Counted from the stretch's first letter, positions 1 to 10,445 are shown. The stretch: DNA of 64,000 bases from Limnothrix sp. FACHB-406 (GCF_014698235.1 NZ_JACJSP010000002.1:62001-126000); one strand, 5' to 3'. Translations and numbers: made by a program. The notes: generated by a model from the letters alone, not told the origin.

Positions 1-253
1 CAAAATCCCGATCGCCTAGTCATTTCGCCATGTTGCTGGTTGGCCCTGTCCTTGATTGGCCAAGTGGCTGGGGCTGAAGTCCAAGGGTGTGAATGAGTTT
101 TGAATGGCTCTGTGAAATTGCTAGAACTGCTGAATTGCTGAGCTGGTGTTGAAATCTCTGCCCCAGTCCTACGGGGGATTTTGAGGACGATTGAAATGTG
201 GATTGTTCATATCCCCCAGACAGCAGCATTGAAGTCCGTGATGAGGCTCCCCC

Positions 254-1156
254 ATGGAAGTTAGCGAATTGCTCGAACGCTACGCAGCCGGAGAGCGAGA
301 TTTTGACCGCGTTGATTTGTCATCGGCGGATCTCAGTGGGGCCCTGTTGCCCGGTATTTCGCTCCAGGGGGCGGATTTATCAGGGGCCAAGTTGTCCGGC
401 TCCAACTTGGAAGAAGGAAACCTGCGGGAAGCGCGTTTACTGAGCGTGGAGGCGAATCATGTGCAATGGCGTGGGATTAATCTCCGCGAGGTGAAATTGC
501 GGGATGCGTCGTTGCGGGGAGCCAATTTGGTGAATGCGAACTGCATTGGGGCGGACTTGAGCGGCGTGGATTTGGGCGATCAGGCGAATTTGTCCGGTTG
601 CTCGATGCGGGCCACCAAGTTGGTCGGGGCGAATTTGCGGGAAGCGGTGTTGATCGAGTCCAATCTCAGTGAAGCGGATTTGCATCAGGCCAACTTGGAA
701 GGGGCCAACATGCGAGAGGCCACGTTGCACCACGCCAAGCTCACGGAAGCCAATTTGACCAAGGCGAACCTCACGCGGGCCAATTTGACCAAGGCCAATT
801 TTTCAGATTCGGTGTTGGTGGGGGCGATGTTGCTGGAGGTTTATGCCAGTAGCACGGTGTTTTTGGCGGCGGACTTGTCCAGTTGCGACCTGCGGCGAGC
901 CAAGGCGATCGGGGCGGATTTCACGGCGGCCAAACTGCTGAAGGGAAATTTGCGGGAAACCAATCTCAGTTGGTCAACGTTGCGCCAAGCGGATTTGAGC
1001 GATGCCAATTTGTTTCAGGCTCGCTTGCAATGGACGAATTTCAGCAGTGCTGTGCTGCGGGGGGCGGTGTTGATTGATGCGGATTTGTCCCAGGCCAACA
1101 CCCGGGCGGTGGTTTGGACGGGGGCGATCGGCCCGGATGGCCAAGCCCATTACTAA
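254..1156 (+). CDS. Pentapeptide-repeat protein
   Basis: The 300-residue protein is built almost entirely of A(D/N)LXX five-residue units, seen from about residue 20 to 290 (for example ADLSGA, ANLTKA, ANLREA). This family folds as a right-handed quadrilateral beta-helix. No catalytic motif, signal peptide or membrane segment is visible. Such proteins are abundant in cyanobacteria and mostly of unknown role; some bind DNA gyrase by mimicking DNA, but nothing here shows that. Repeats start about 20 residues after the ATG at 254, which fits a full-length protein. The repeats also keep antisense frames open; these are not genes. Confidence 0.93.
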   Translation: MEVSELLERYAAGERDFDRVDLSSADLSGALLPGISLQGADLSGAKLSGSNLEEGNLREARLLSVEANHVQWRGINLREVKLRDASLRGANLVNANCIGADLSGVDLGDQANLSGCSMRATKLVGANLREAVLIESNLSEADLHQANLEGANMREATLHHAKLTEANLTKANLTRANLTKANFSDSVLVGAMLLEVYASSTVFLAADLSSCDLRRAKAIGADFTAAKLLKGNLRETNLSWSTLRQADLSDANLFQARLQWTNFSSAVLRGAVLIDADLSQANTRAVVWTGAIGPDGQAHY

Positions 1157-1303
1157 CAAGCTGTGGATTACCCCATTCAGCCGATCGATCAGGGGAATTG
1201 GCCCGCCAGTGCTGGGCTGCGCCGGTTGTTTAGCCTCCCGTCCCTGAACTCCAGAGCCTAAAGGCCCGGGGTCTTTTGCTCATTTGCTCAGTGGGTGCTG
1301 CGT

Positions 1304-2209
<906 letters not shown>

Positions 2210-2253
2210 AAACCAGTAGGGTCGATCGCCCGAATTGGGCTGGTCATTTCAGC

Positions 2254-3384
2254 CTAAGCCGCCTGTCGCTGACTCATGCTCAAGATTCCGTAGTAATAGT
2301 CCTTTAGTTGGCGGGTAGCGGCGGCCCAGCCCCAGCGTTCGGCCTCGGCTCGGGCAGCCGATCGCAGGTTGGCCCGCTGACTCGGATCGGCGAACAGGCG
2401 TTGGGTGGCGGTGATTGCGCCCTGGTCATCGGTGGGGTCAAACAGGAAGCCGTTTACGCCGTCGGTGACGATATCGGGGATGCCGCCCGCGTTGGCCGCC
2501 ACCACGGGACAGCCGGCCGCCATTGCTTCCAACAGCACCAGACCGAGGGTTTCCGTGCGCGAGGGGAAGATGAACGCATCGGCGCTGGCATAGGCGGCGG
2601 CTAGCTCCAGACCGCGCAGGTAGCCGACGAAATGGGTGGTGGTTCCCGCGAAAAATTCCTCTAGCTCGGCGCGGTAGGGGCCGTCACCGACGAGGGCGAG
2701 CCTTGCGCCGGGAATCGATTCGAGCACGGGCCGGATGCGATCGACCTCCTTTTCGGCGGACAGGCGACCGATGTAGATCAGCAGGGGCGCGTCCGGGTGG
2801 CCTTGGCTGAGGAAGTCGCGCATTTCGGTGGTGGCGCGATCGGGCGTGAAGCTGTCTGTATCTACGCCGCGCTGCCAAAGGGCGGTGCGCTCAATGCCAT
2901 GGTCGCTCAGTTGCTGCACCATGGCGGTGGAGGTACAAAGGTTAATTTCTGCGAGATTGTGGGCGGTTTTTAGCAATTCCCAGAGCAAGCCTTCTAGCAT
3001 TCCCAATCCGTAATGTTGTAGGTATTGGGGCAGGTGCGTGTGATAGGAAGCAACGAGGGGTAATTGACGAGTTTTGGCGTAATAGATGCCGCCTAAACCG
3101 ACGACAGCCGGGTTAACCACATGAATTAAATCGGGGTGAAAATGATCCAATTCGCGACCAATTGCCGGGCGTGGTAGGGCAATTTTTAGCTCAGGATATT
3201 GCGGCAGTGGAAACCCCGAAACCCCAAAAACTTTTGAGCCGTTGTAGTCCTTTAACCCCAAATCGGGCGTGACAATCAGCACCTCATCGCCCATTTTTTG
3301 CAGGTGATCGATCGTGTGGCGCAGACGGGTCACGATCCCATCGATTTTGGGCAAAAAGGTTTCGGTAAACAGCGCAATTCGCAT
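2254..3384 (-). CDS. sqdX: GT4 glycosyltransferase, sulfoquinovosyldiacylglycerol synthase SqdX
   Basis: Predicted to transfer sulfoquinovose from UDP-sulfoquinovose to diacylglycerol, forming the thylakoid sulfolipid SQDG. The N-terminus MRIALFTETFLPK followed by DGIVTRLRHT, the segment VASYHTHLPQYLQHYG and the C-terminal retaining-glycosyltransferase EX7E region (SRTETLGLVLLEAMAAG) match the SqdX branch of GT4. I chose the ATG at 3384 because it gives the conserved N-terminus; an upstream in-frame ATG at 3420 adds only 12 unlikely residues. Length is 376. The partner gene sqdB is not in the window. The closest alternative is a related GT4 mannosyl/glucosyltransferase. Confidence 0.88.
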   Translation of the reverse strand: MRIALFTETFLPKIDGIVTRLRHTIDHLQKMGDEVLIVTPDLGLKDYNGSKVFGVSGFPLPQYPELKIALPRPAIGRELDHFHPDLIHVVNPAVVGLGGIYYAKTRQLPLVASYHTHLPQYLQHYGLGMLEGLLWELLKTAHNLAEINLCTSTAMVQQLSDHGIERTALWQRGVDTDSFTPDRATTEMRDFLSQGHPDAPLLIYIGRLSAEKEVDRIRPVLESIPGARLALVGDGPYRAELEEFFAGTTTHFVGYLRGLELAAAYASADAFIFPSRTETLGLVLLEAMAAGCPVVAANAGGIPDIVTDGVNGFLFDPTDDQGAITATQRLFADPSQRANLRSAARAEAERWGWAAATRQLKDYYYGILSMSQRQAA

Positions 3385-3567
3385 AGGTTCCGTGCGGGGC
3401 AACAGGGACAAAAGGAGCAAGAGGGCAGCGGCGCAAGACGGGCGATCGCCCGATGTAGATTAAGGCTCGGTTAATGCCAAGCCTAGACTAGGCGATGGTT
3501 TCAGCCTATTCCCGCCGATATTTGCCTCAGGATACCGCTTGGGGGGGATCGATCGGCCCCGGCGGCA

Positions 3568-4230
3568 TTATTCGCGCCCCGCCAAGCGCGCCAACCGATG
3601 GCTATACCAAGTAGCCCCGATGATCAGCAGCCCGATCGCCCCCAGGGTCAAACTCAGGGGCAAAAACTGACCCCGACTAATGGCATCGGTGCCGGAACTG
3701 CCCAATTGCACAAATAAAAATACGCCGGGGCCCGTGCCCGCCACGGTGGCAATTAAATAATCCCGAAAGCGCACGGAGGTTAAACCCGCCGTGTAGTTGG
3801 CTAAACCGTAGGGCAAAATCGGCAACAGACGCACGGCAAACATATAGGCAAAGCCGTGGCGACGAATTTCTTGATCCATTTCTTGCCAGCGATCGGCGAG
3901 GCGGCGCTCAAAGGCAGGTCGAGCCAGCCAACGACTGAGATAAAAGGAGGCGATCGCGGCCAAAATGGCGGCTAAACTCGTCCAAATCGTGCCCCAAATT
4001 GAGCCGAATAATGCGCCACCCAAAAGGTTTAAAGCCGTTGAGGGTAACATCAGCATGGTGACAGCAAGATAGACCACCATATAAACCAATGGCGCGAGCC
4101 AACCCGTACCCCCAATTTGCGTGCGCAGCCGTTCCACGTCAATCATCCCCAAGCTGTAAAACATTGCCCCGATCGCCCCGAGGCAAAAGAACAGTAGCAG
4201 CACAATCCAACGTTTTTTAGGGGGCTTCAT
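3568..4230 (-). CDS. TVP38/TMEM64 family (DedA-like) membrane protein
   Basis: A 220-residue multi-spanning membrane protein. Hydrophobic segments occur at about residues 8-30, 45-70, 75-100, 140-165 and 185-210. The family core is visible in the LGGALFGSIWGT glycine-rich loop and the RLLPILPYGLANYTAGLT segment, which is the SNARE-associated/VTT domain. DedA/TVP38 proteins are implicated in lipid translocation and membrane homeostasis; the substrate here is unknown. The ATG at 4230 is favoured: an upstream extension to 4326 would run into the end of the preceding gene and adds a non-hydrophobic tail. It follows the GT2-GtrA gene by about 30 bp on the same strand, so co-transcription is likely. 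Confidence 0.85.
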   Translation of the reverse strand: MKPPKKRWIVLLLFFCLGAIGAMFYSLGMIDVERLRTQIGGTGWLAPLVYMVVYLAVTMLMLPSTALNLLGGALFGSIWGTIWTSLAAILAAIASFYLSRWLARPAFERRLADRWQEMDQEIRRHGFAYMFAVRLLPILPYGLANYTAGLTSVRFRDYLIATVAGTGPGVFLFVQLGSSGTDAISRGQFLPLSLTLGAIGLLIIGATWYSHRLARLAGRE

Positions 4231-4259
4231 GGGGTGCTTGGGGGGAGCGGCTGGGTGAT

Positions 4260-5654
4260 CTAGGAATTGGGGAGTTCGGCGCGATCGCGATCGGTCACCC
4301 GCCAACTGAGTTTGGTATTCAGCCAAAAGTTCCAGAAGGTGACTAAGCCGATCGCGATTAGGTTCGCTAAATAACGATATTGACCCGCAAAAATCACATT
4401 AAAAAAGAGATTCAAAATCAAGACATTCAGAATCAGCCCCATTAAGCAAATTAAATTGAATTTCAGGAACCGTTCGAGGCGGCGACGAAAGCCGGTTTGG
4501 CGTTGGGATAAGTCCCGAAATGTCCAGCGATCGTTCCACCAAAAATTATTCAAAATTGCCACTTCCGCTGCGATGATTTTGCTGCGGGTGAGACCCCAAG
4601 CCAAGGTACTGGGATCGCTAAGGGCGTAGAGCACCGCCATATCTACGATTACTCCACTCAAGCCGACAATACCAAACCGGATGAAGCGCTGCACCGGGAA
4701 GCGATCGAGCCGCAGCCGCAGCAAATGGGCGAAATAGTCGATCGCGTGATACCAAGTGACTTTGGTTTCGCCCGATTGCCGTTCGCGAAATTCGTAGGGG
4801 AGGGTTTTGACGCGCCCAAAATCACCTTTTGCTAATACTTCAATCAGGATTTTATAGCCCAAGGGATTGAGGATTTTTTGGGCGATCGCGCTACGTTTCA
4901 ACACAAAATAACCGCTCAAGGGATCGGACAAACGCCCCACCACGTCGGGCAACAGAGTCAACCCCAAAATCTGCGCGCCCCGAGAGGTGAGCCGCCGCCA
5001 CAGGCTCCAATCACTGATGCCGCCGCCGGGATCATTGCGACTGGCGGCCACCAAATCAGCCCCGGCCAAAATTTGCGCCACCATCTCCGGCAACAGTTGC
5101 TCATCGTGCTGGCCGTCGCCATCAATTACGCCCAAAATTTCGCCCTTGGCCACCTGCCAACCGCGAATTACAGCGGTGGCTAATCCCCGTTCATAGTGAC
5201 GACAAAGCACCCGCAATTGGGGAAATTCGGTGGTTAATTCCTGGGCAATTTTCCAGGTGCGATCGGTACTGTTGTCATCCACCACAATAATTTCATAATC
5301 ATGGGGCAGCACGGGATCTAAAACCGCCACGAGCGATCGCACCAAGGCTTCAATATTTTCGGCTTCTTCGTAGGTGGGAATTACTAAGGAAAACCGCAGC
5401 GATCGCGCCATCACCGTCAGCTTGCCACCCCGGGGCGAGAGGTCAGCAAACTGGGCGATCGCCTGATCTAAATTTAGGGGTTGCTGAAGATGATCCGCAT
5501 GGCGAATTTCGATCTGAAACTCCGCCGTGGTTGGTTCCCCCCAGGTGGATTGATGTAACAGCAAATCCGGTAGCGGATCGATGCACAATTCACCCGTGGG
5601 AACTGCTTCCATGGATCGCAAAGTGGGTCGCACAGTCGGCGTAAACCCCATCAT
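4260..5654 (-). CDS. GT2 polyprenyl-phosphate glycosyltransferase fused to GtrA-like domain
   Basis: A 464-residue fusion. From about residue 85 to 320 is a DPM1-like GT2 domain (SLVIPTYEEAENI, IVVDDNSTDRT, and the acidic IDGDGQHDEQLLPE segment for metal and nucleotide-sugar binding). From about 340 to the end is a GtrA-like four-helix membrane domain (FIRFGIVGLSGVIVD). It probably charges a polyprenyl phosphate with a sugar and helps present it to GT-C enzymes. The start at 5654 overlaps the stop of the upstream peptidase in a TAATG arrangement, suggesting translational coupling. Residues 1-80 are unlike the family, and M82 is a possible alternative start. Confidence 0.9.
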   Translation of the reverse strand: MMGFTPTVRPTLRSMEAVPTGELCIDPLPDLLLHQSTWGEPTTAEFQIEIRHADHLQQPLNLDQAIAQFADLSPRGGKLTVMARSLRFSLVIPTYEEAENIEALVRSLVAVLDPVLPHDYEIIVVDDNSTDRTWKIAQELTTEFPQLRVLCRHYERGLATAVIRGWQVAKGEILGVIDGDGQHDEQLLPEMVAQILAGADLVAASRNDPGGGISDWSLWRRLTSRGAQILGLTLLPDVVGRLSDPLSGYFVLKRSAIAQKILNPLGYKILIEVLAKGDFGRVKTLPYEFRERQSGETKVTWYHAIDYFAHLLRLRLDRFPVQRFIRFGIVGLSGVIVDMAVLYALSDPSTLAWGLTRSKIIAAEVAILNNFWWNDRWTFRDLSQRQTGFRRRLERFLKFNLICLMGLILNVLILNLFFNVIFAGQYRYLANLIAIGLVTFWNFWLNTKLSWRVTDRDRAELPNS

Positions 5655-7771
5655 TAGGACTCAGCAACCTTGGCGACGAGCCGAGGCTGAAAATCGAGAG
5701 TTTTGACCAAGAATGCCAACTTATCGCTAGCTTCTTCCACGATTTTGGTGGTGGGTTTTCCAGCTCCATGACCCGCTTTCGTTTCAATCCGAATCAGGGT
5801 CGGTGCATCACCACCTTGGGTCGCTTGCAGGGCCGCCGTGAACTTGAAACTATGGGCTGGTACCACGCGATCGTCCCGATCGGCTGTGGTGATGAGGGTG
5901 GCGGGATAGGCTGTGCCCGATCGCAAATTATGTAGCGGTGAATAGGCATAGAGAGCCTGAAATTCCGCTTCGTCTTCCGGCGATCCATAGTCAGAACACC
6001 AGGCCCAACCGATCGTAAATTGGGGGAAGCGCAGCATATCCATCACCCCCACTGCTGGCAGGGCTGCCCCAAATAAATCCGGTCGCTGAATCAGGCAAGC
6101 GCCCACCAACAAACCGCCATTACTGCCACCGGAAATCGCTAGCCGTTGGGGCTTGGTGTATTGATTCGCAATCAACCACTCAGCGGCAGCAATAAAGTCA
6201 TCAAAGACATTTTGCTTTTGCAGTTTTGTGCCCGCTTCATGCCAAGCTTCGCCATATTCGCCACCGCCCCGCAGATTAGCCACGGCGTAGATACCACCCA
6301 TTTCCATCCACACCAAATTGGAAACGGAAAACACAGGAGTGAGGGACACATTGAACCCGCCATAACCATACAGAATCGTGGGGTGATCGCCGGTTAATTC
6401 CAGCCCTTTCTTATGGCTAATAAATAGCGGGATTTGTGTGCCATCTTTGCTGCGATAAAAAACTTGGCGCGTTTCGTAATCGTCCGGGTTAAATGCAACC
6501 GTTGGCTTGCGGAAAAGCTGACTGGTTTGGCTAGCAAAGTCGTAGCGATAAATGCGCGTGGGGGTGGTGTAGCTGGTGAAGCTATAGAAGGCTTCCCGAT
6601 CGCCCCGTTTGCCTTGAAATCCCCCGATCGAACCGAGGCCCGGCAACTCGATCTCAAACTGGAATTGCCCTTGCAAATTAAAAAACTGCACCGCCGATCG
6701 CGCGTCCTGCAAATATTCCACCACAAACCCATCATTCAGGGTGGACACCGCATCTAGCTTGTGGGTTGCTTCGGGAATCACTTCTTGGATCGTCGATTGC
6801 CAATCGGTGCTGGTCGCGTCGAGGTCGATCGCCACCACCCGACCCATGGGCGCTTGCCAGTTGGTTTCAAACCAACCGATCGCCCCGTCATTATCAATAA
6901 AGCCAAAGCCGCCGACCCAATCGCCCACCAGTTCCCGCACGGGCGAATCCGGTTGCCGCAGATCTTTTACAAACAACAAATTTTTGGATTCAGTTCCCTT
7001 CCAAACGGAAATCAACAGATAGGAACCGTCATCGCTGACCGTGCCGCCAAAGCCCCATTCTGGCTGATCAGGTCGCTCATAGATTAGTCGATCGGCAGCT
7101 TGCTCAGTGCCCAGTTCGTGATAATAAAGCTTCTGGAAATAGTTGATTTCTTGGAACTGGTTTTCGGCGTTGGGTTCATCGTAGCGACTATAGAAAAAGC
7201 CGCGATTATCCGGTGTCCAAGAGGCTCCCGAAAACTTCACCCAATCTAGGCGATCGGGCAGATCTTCCCCGGTTGCCACCGATCGCACGCGCCAGGTTTG
7301 CCAATCGGAACCTGCCGCGGACAAGCCATAGGCCATCAGCGAGCCATCTTGGGTGAAAGCAATCCCCGACAGAGCCACCGTGCCATCATCCGACAGCCGA
7401 TTTGGGTCGAGCAAAACGCGCGGTTCCCCATCGAGGCGATCGAGCGTATAGAGCACGCTTTGATTTTGCAGACCGTCGTTTTTGTAATAAAAATAGCGAT
7501 CGCCCCGCTTCCAGGGCACGCTCAATTTTTCATAGTCCCAAAGTTGCAGCATCCGGTCATAAATGGGCGATCGCGCCGGAATTTGCGCCAAATAATCAAA
7601 GGTCAATTGATTTTGGGCGGCAATCCAATCGGCCGTTTCGGTCGCGTTGGCATCTTCTAACCAGCGGTAGGGATCTGGCACGGAAACGCCGTGGTAGATG
7701 TCCACTTGGTCAACGGTGCGGCTGGTGGGATAGGCAAAACGATCGGCCATGGGATGCTGCAAAAAATTCAT
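5654..7771 (-). CDS. Prolyl oligopeptidase (S9A family)
   Basis: A 705-residue cytosolic serine peptidase that cuts short peptides after proline. The N-terminal segment (YPTSRTVDQVDIYHGVSVPDPYRWLED) and a seven-bladed propeller occupy roughly residues 1-430. The alpha/beta-hydrolase domain follows, with nucleophile Ser550 in GGSNGG and the catalytic histidine (H668) in the GHG near the C-terminus. Length is normal for the family and no signal peptide is seen. The ATG at 7771 lies 16 nt after a purine-poor leader. The alternative start MADRFAYP is seven codons in. It heads the minus-strand cluster with GT2-GtrA and TVP38. Confidence 0.94.
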   Translation of the reverse strand: MNFLQHPMADRFAYPTSRTVDQVDIYHGVSVPDPYRWLEDANATETADWIAAQNQLTFDYLAQIPARSPIYDRMLQLWDYEKLSVPWKRGDRYFYYKNDGLQNQSVLYTLDRLDGEPRVLLDPNRLSDDGTVALSGIAFTQDGSLMAYGLSAAGSDWQTWRVRSVATGEDLPDRLDWVKFSGASWTPDNRGFFYSRYDEPNAENQFQEINYFQKLYYHELGTEQAADRLIYERPDQPEWGFGGTVSDDGSYLLISVWKGTESKNLLFVKDLRQPDSPVRELVGDWVGGFGFIDNDGAIGWFETNWQAPMGRVVAIDLDATSTDWQSTIQEVIPEATHKLDAVSTLNDGFVVEYLQDARSAVQFFNLQGQFQFEIELPGLGSIGGFQGKRGDREAFYSFTSYTTPTRIYRYDFASQTSQLFRKPTVAFNPDDYETRQVFYRSKDGTQIPLFISHKKGLELTGDHPTILYGYGGFNVSLTPVFSVSNLVWMEMGGIYAVANLRGGGEYGEAWHEAGTKLQKQNVFDDFIAAAEWLIANQYTKPQRLAISGGSNGGLLVGACLIQRPDLFGAALPAVGVMDMLRFPQFTIGWAWCSDYGSPEDEAEFQALYAYSPLHNLRSGTAYPATLITTADRDDRVVPAHSFKFTAALQATQGGDAPTLIRIETKAGHGAGKPTTKIVEEASDKLAFLVKTLDFQPRLVAKVAES

Positions 7772-7899
7772 GTCCGGGGTCTATTGTACGGGCGCGGGCC
7801 CGACTGTAGCGCTATTCTGAGGAAGCTTTGGGGCCCCCTTGCCAAACATCAACCGATTTTTTGCCCCTTTTAGACGCTGCATCCACGTTGATCGCCCCT

Positions 7900-8697
7900 A
7901 TGAAAATCGCCACTTGGAACGTTAATTCTGTTCGATCACGCCTCGATCATGTCACCGGTTGGTTGCAGGAAAATCCCGTGGATTTTCTGTGTTTACAAGA
8001 AACTAAGGTGATTGATAGCGACTTTCCCCGATCGGCTTTTACGGATTTGGGCTATCACCTGGAAATTTCGGGACAAAAGAGCTACAACGGCGTGGCGATC
8101 GCCAGTCGGCAACCGGTGGATCACTGCGCGATCGGGTTTGGCGCAGTTTTGGATGCGGAATTGGTCGGCGATTTAGACGATCAAAAACGGGTGATTATGG
8201 TTCGATCGGGCGACTTGGTTTTAGTCGATCTCTACGTGCCCAATGGTTCCGAAATTGGCAGTGAAAAATATGTCTACAAACTGCGTTGGCTCGCGTTGCT
8301 AAAAACCTACCTAGCAGAATTGTTAAGCCAGTATCCTCAGGTTTGTGTTTGCGGTGATTTTAATATTGCCTATGAAGATCGCGATATTCATAATCCCAAG
8401 AATCGCGAAACCCACATCATGGCCTCCGATGATGAGCGGGCAGCCCTGAAAACTAGCGTTTTAGACTTGGGATTTCAGGATGCTTTTCGGTTGTTTTATG
8501 ATGAAGGCGATCGCTTCAGTTGGTGGGACTATCGATCGGGTGGTTTCCAACGCAATCGCGGCTGGCGCATTGACCATCTTTATTTATCACCAGCCTTGAT
8601 TCCCGCTGCCCGCAGTTGCGAGATTGATATTGAGCCGCGCAAACTCGAAAAGCCCAGCGACCATACCCCCGTGGTGTTGGATTTAGCGATCGATTAG
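7900..8697 (+). CDS. xth: Exodeoxyribonuclease III (AP endonuclease)
   Basis: A 265-residue Mg-dependent endonuclease/exonuclease/phosphatase-fold enzyme of base-excision repair. It incises at abasic sites and removes 3' blocking groups. Seen are MKIATWNVNSVRSR at the N-terminus, the LQETK glutamate, the CGDFNIAYEDRD active-site segment, RIDHLY, and the SDHTPV C-terminal aspartate-histidine. The ATG at 7900 gives the canonical N-terminus; upstream in-frame codons do not resemble the family. The stop codon at 8695-8697 overlaps the left terminal inverted repeat of a MITE-like element. It is divergent from the prolyl oligopeptidase, sharing a roughly 130-bp promoter region. Confidence 0.95.
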   Translation: MKIATWNVNSVRSRLDHVTGWLQENPVDFLCLQETKVIDSDFPRSAFTDLGYHLEISGQKSYNGVAIASRQPVDHCAIGFGAVLDAELVGDLDDQKRVIMVRSGDLVLVDLYVPNGSEIGSEKYVYKLRWLALLKTYLAELLSQYPQVCVCGDFNIAYEDRDIHNPKNRETHIMASDDERAALKTSVLDLGFQDAFRLFYDEGDRFSWWDYRSGGFQRNRGWRIDHLYLSPALIPAARSCEIDIEPRKLEKPSDHTPVVLDLAID

Positions 8698-8868
8698 ACC
8701 TCTTGCGCGAATCGGCTAACAGCCCTCATCCCCCAACCCCTTCTCCCAAGGTGGGCGAAGGGGAGCCAGAAATCAGGAATAACGGCGATTTCGTTGTTGA
8801 TTTTCAAGTCCCTCTCCCGACTTGGGAGAGGGATTTAGGGTGAGGGTTTTGATTGATGCAAGAGGTCT
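8696..8868. mobile_element. MITE-like element with 11-bp terminal inverted repeats and nested hairpins
   Basis: A 173-bp segment begins AGACCTCTTGC (8696-8706) and ends with its exact complement GCAAGAGGTCT (8858-8868). Inside is an outer stem (CCCTCA... at about 8729 pairing with ...TGAGGG at about 8846) and two internal hairpins (CTTCTCCCA... near 8749, CCCTCTCCC...GGGAGAGGG near 8810-8832). The internal part is related to the repeats inside the methylase gene at 45328-46203. No transposase is encoded, so mobilisation in trans is inferred. No clear target-site duplication is seen. The left terminal repeat contributes two bases of the xth stop codon. Confidence 0.75.
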
Positions 8869-9047
8869 CTTAACCGATCCTTGGGTCGATCGCGCTGTGC
8901 GGTCATGCTAACCGATCGTCCAACCGTCCCCCATTGCCCAGAGAACCGCCAAGCCCGGACTCAACCGGCCGTCAGCGTTGCGCGTTAGTATTTTGGAAGT
9001 ATGACTGCTGTTTGCGCAGCAGCGCCCTGAATTTTCTGAATCTGCCG
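8869..9047. other. clpR upstream region
   Basis: About 180 bp between the MITE-like element and clpR. It contains several CGATCG cores but no convincing coding frame; it presumably holds the clpR promoter. An in-frame extension of clpR back to 8934 has no resemblance to the Clp family and was not used. Confidence 0.4.
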
Positions 9048-9692
9048 ATGACTCCCAAGATCGAGGCCGTTCAAGCGCCCTACTACGGCGATACCGCGTA
9101 CCGGACTCCCCCGCCAGACCTTCCCTCCCTGTTGCTCAAGGAGCGGATCGTTTACTTGGGAATGCCCCTCGTACCTGCCGTCACCGAGCTGATTATTGCC
9201 GAGCTGTTGTATTTGCAATACGACGATCCCGAAAAGCCAATTCGGATCTATATCAACTCCTTCGGTAATCTCGGGTTCGAGACGGATGCCTTTGCCATCT
9301 GCGACACGATGCGCTACATCAAGCCGCCGGTTCATACGATTTGCCTGGGCTTGGCGGCGGGCACATCGGCCATGTTGTTGGCAGCAGGCACGAAGGGCTG
9401 TCGGGCCAGTTTGCCCAACTCCAAGATTGTGCTGCAACAACCCCAAGGCGGCGCACGCGGTCAGGCCACGGACATTCAAATCCAGGCGGAAGAGGTGCTG
9501 CGCAACAAGCGGGTGATGCTGGATATTTTGTCGGAATGCACCGGGCAAACCACTGACAAGCTCACCAAAGACATGAATCGCCGGTTCTATATGACTCCGG
9601 CCGAAGCGAAGGAATACGGGATCATTGACACGATCCTAGAATCATCGGAGGGGCTGCCTAAGCCGGTGGTGAATTCGGTGGGGTTGGGCTAG
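9048..9692 (+). CDS. clpR: ClpR, catalytically inactive ClpP-type subunit
   Basis: A 214-residue ClpP-fold subunit of the cyanobacterial ClpP3/R core, the essential protease that works with ClpC. The nucleophile serine of the usual GLAASMGA is replaced (GLAAGTSAM), and the active-site histidine motif IMIHQP reads IVLQQP, so serine and histidine are both missing. This is the diagnostic state of ClpR. It also carries the KNRK-like insertion region and an LEERI-type start (LLLKERIVYLG). The start MTPKIEAVQAPYYGD was chosen by similarity to ClpR N-termini. clpP follows 80 bp downstream on the same strand, the conserved cyanobacterial operon order. Confidence 0.95.
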   Translation: MTPKIEAVQAPYYGDTAYRTPPPDLPSLLLKERIVYLGMPLVPAVTELIIAELLYLQYDDPEKPIRIYINSFGNLGFETDAFAICDTMRYIKPPVHTICLGLAAGTSAMLLAAGTKGCRASLPNSKIVLQQPQGGARGQATDIQIQAEEVLRNKRVMLDILSECTGQTTDKLTKDMNRRFYMTPAEAKEYGIIDTILESSEGLPKPVVNSVGLG

Positions 9693-9772
9693 GTTGCCCG
9701 ATCGCCCTGATGACGCTCCCAATCCATCCAACCACCCACTAGTCAGCCATTTGAAGAAGGAGTCTCGATCCT

Positions 9773-10369
9773 ATGCCGATTGGCATTCCCCAAGTTCCCT
9801 ATCGTCTGCCGGGTAGCCAATACACCCAGTGGATCAGCATCTATAACCGCCTGTACCAGGAGCGGATCATCTTCTTGGGCAAAGAGGTGGACGACGAAAT
9901 CGCCAACGAAATTGTGGCGGTGATGCTCTACCTCGACTCGGAAGACAACAGCAAGGACATCGTGCTGTACATCAACTCGCCGGGTGGTTCGGTAACGGCG
10001 GGGATGGCGATTTATGACACGATGCAACACATCAAGTCCGACGTGGTGACGGTCTGTGTGGGCTTGGCGGCCTCGATGGGGGCCTTCCTGCTGGCGGCCG
10101 GGGCCAAGGGCAAGCGGTTGGCCCTGCCCCACGCCCGGATCATGATTCACCAGCCGAGTATGGGCGGGTTCCGCGGCCAAGCCACGGATATCGACATTGA
10201 GGCCAAGGAAATCCTGAAAACCCGCAGCCAGTTGGATGAAATCCTGGCGCTGCGGACGGGCCAAAGCCTGGAGAAGGTGAAGAAGGATACGGAGCGGGAT
10301 TATTGGCTGTCGGCGGAGGAGTCGAAGGAGTACGGCCTGATCGATCGGGTGATTGAATCCCGCGATTAG
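9773..10369 (+). CDS. clpP: ATP-dependent Clp protease proteolytic subunit (ClpP3-type)
   Basis: A 198-residue serine protease subunit that assembles with ClpR into the mixed tetradecameric core. The catalytic triad is complete: Ser101 in GLAASMGA, His126 in IMIHQPS and Asp172 in KKDTERDYW. The substrate-groove motif YINSPGGSV is at 67-74. A Shine-Dalgarno-like GAAGGAG precedes the ATG at 9773. Placement directly downstream of clpR identifies it as the ClpP3-type paralogue rather than ClpP1 or ClpP2. Downstream lies a dispersed hairpin repeat. Confidence 0.96.
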   Translation: MPIGIPQVPYRLPGSQYTQWISIYNRLYQERIIFLGKEVDDEIANEIVAVMLYLDSEDNSKDIVLYINSPGGSVTAGMAIYDTMQHIKSDVVTVCVGLAASMGAFLLAAGAKGKRLALPHARIMIHQPSMGGFRGQATDIDIEAKEILKTRSQLDEILALRTGQSLEKVKKDTERDYWLSAEESKEYGLIDRVIESRD

Positions 10370-10425
10370 GATTGGTCGTTGCTTCAATTGCAATACTTCA
10401 GTTGCGATAGATAACGGGCCGAAGA

Positions 10426-10445
10426 CAAGGGGCTTCAGCCCCTTG
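10426..10445. repeat. Dispersed GGGGCTTxAGCCCC hairpin, copy 1
   Basis: A perfect-arm palindrome CAAGGGGCT-TC-AGCCCCTTG after clpP. Close copies lie at 23161-23180, 23645-23664 and 49612-49631, always between genes. It could terminate transcription of clpR-clpP, but no U-rich tract follows, so it is more safely called a dispersed repeat. Confidence 0.8.

Noticed and set aside
20-229. A 69-codon minus-strand frame at the left edge
   Set aside because: Ser/Gln-rich, without a ribosome site or any family feature.
9048-9692. ClpR as a broken ClpP gene
   Set aside because: Loss of serine and histidine is the normal state of ClpR in cyanobacteria and the rest of the fold is intact.
10426-10445. 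Classical intrinsic terminator
   Set aside because: No T-tract follows and near-identical copies occur at three other sites; called a repeat instead.
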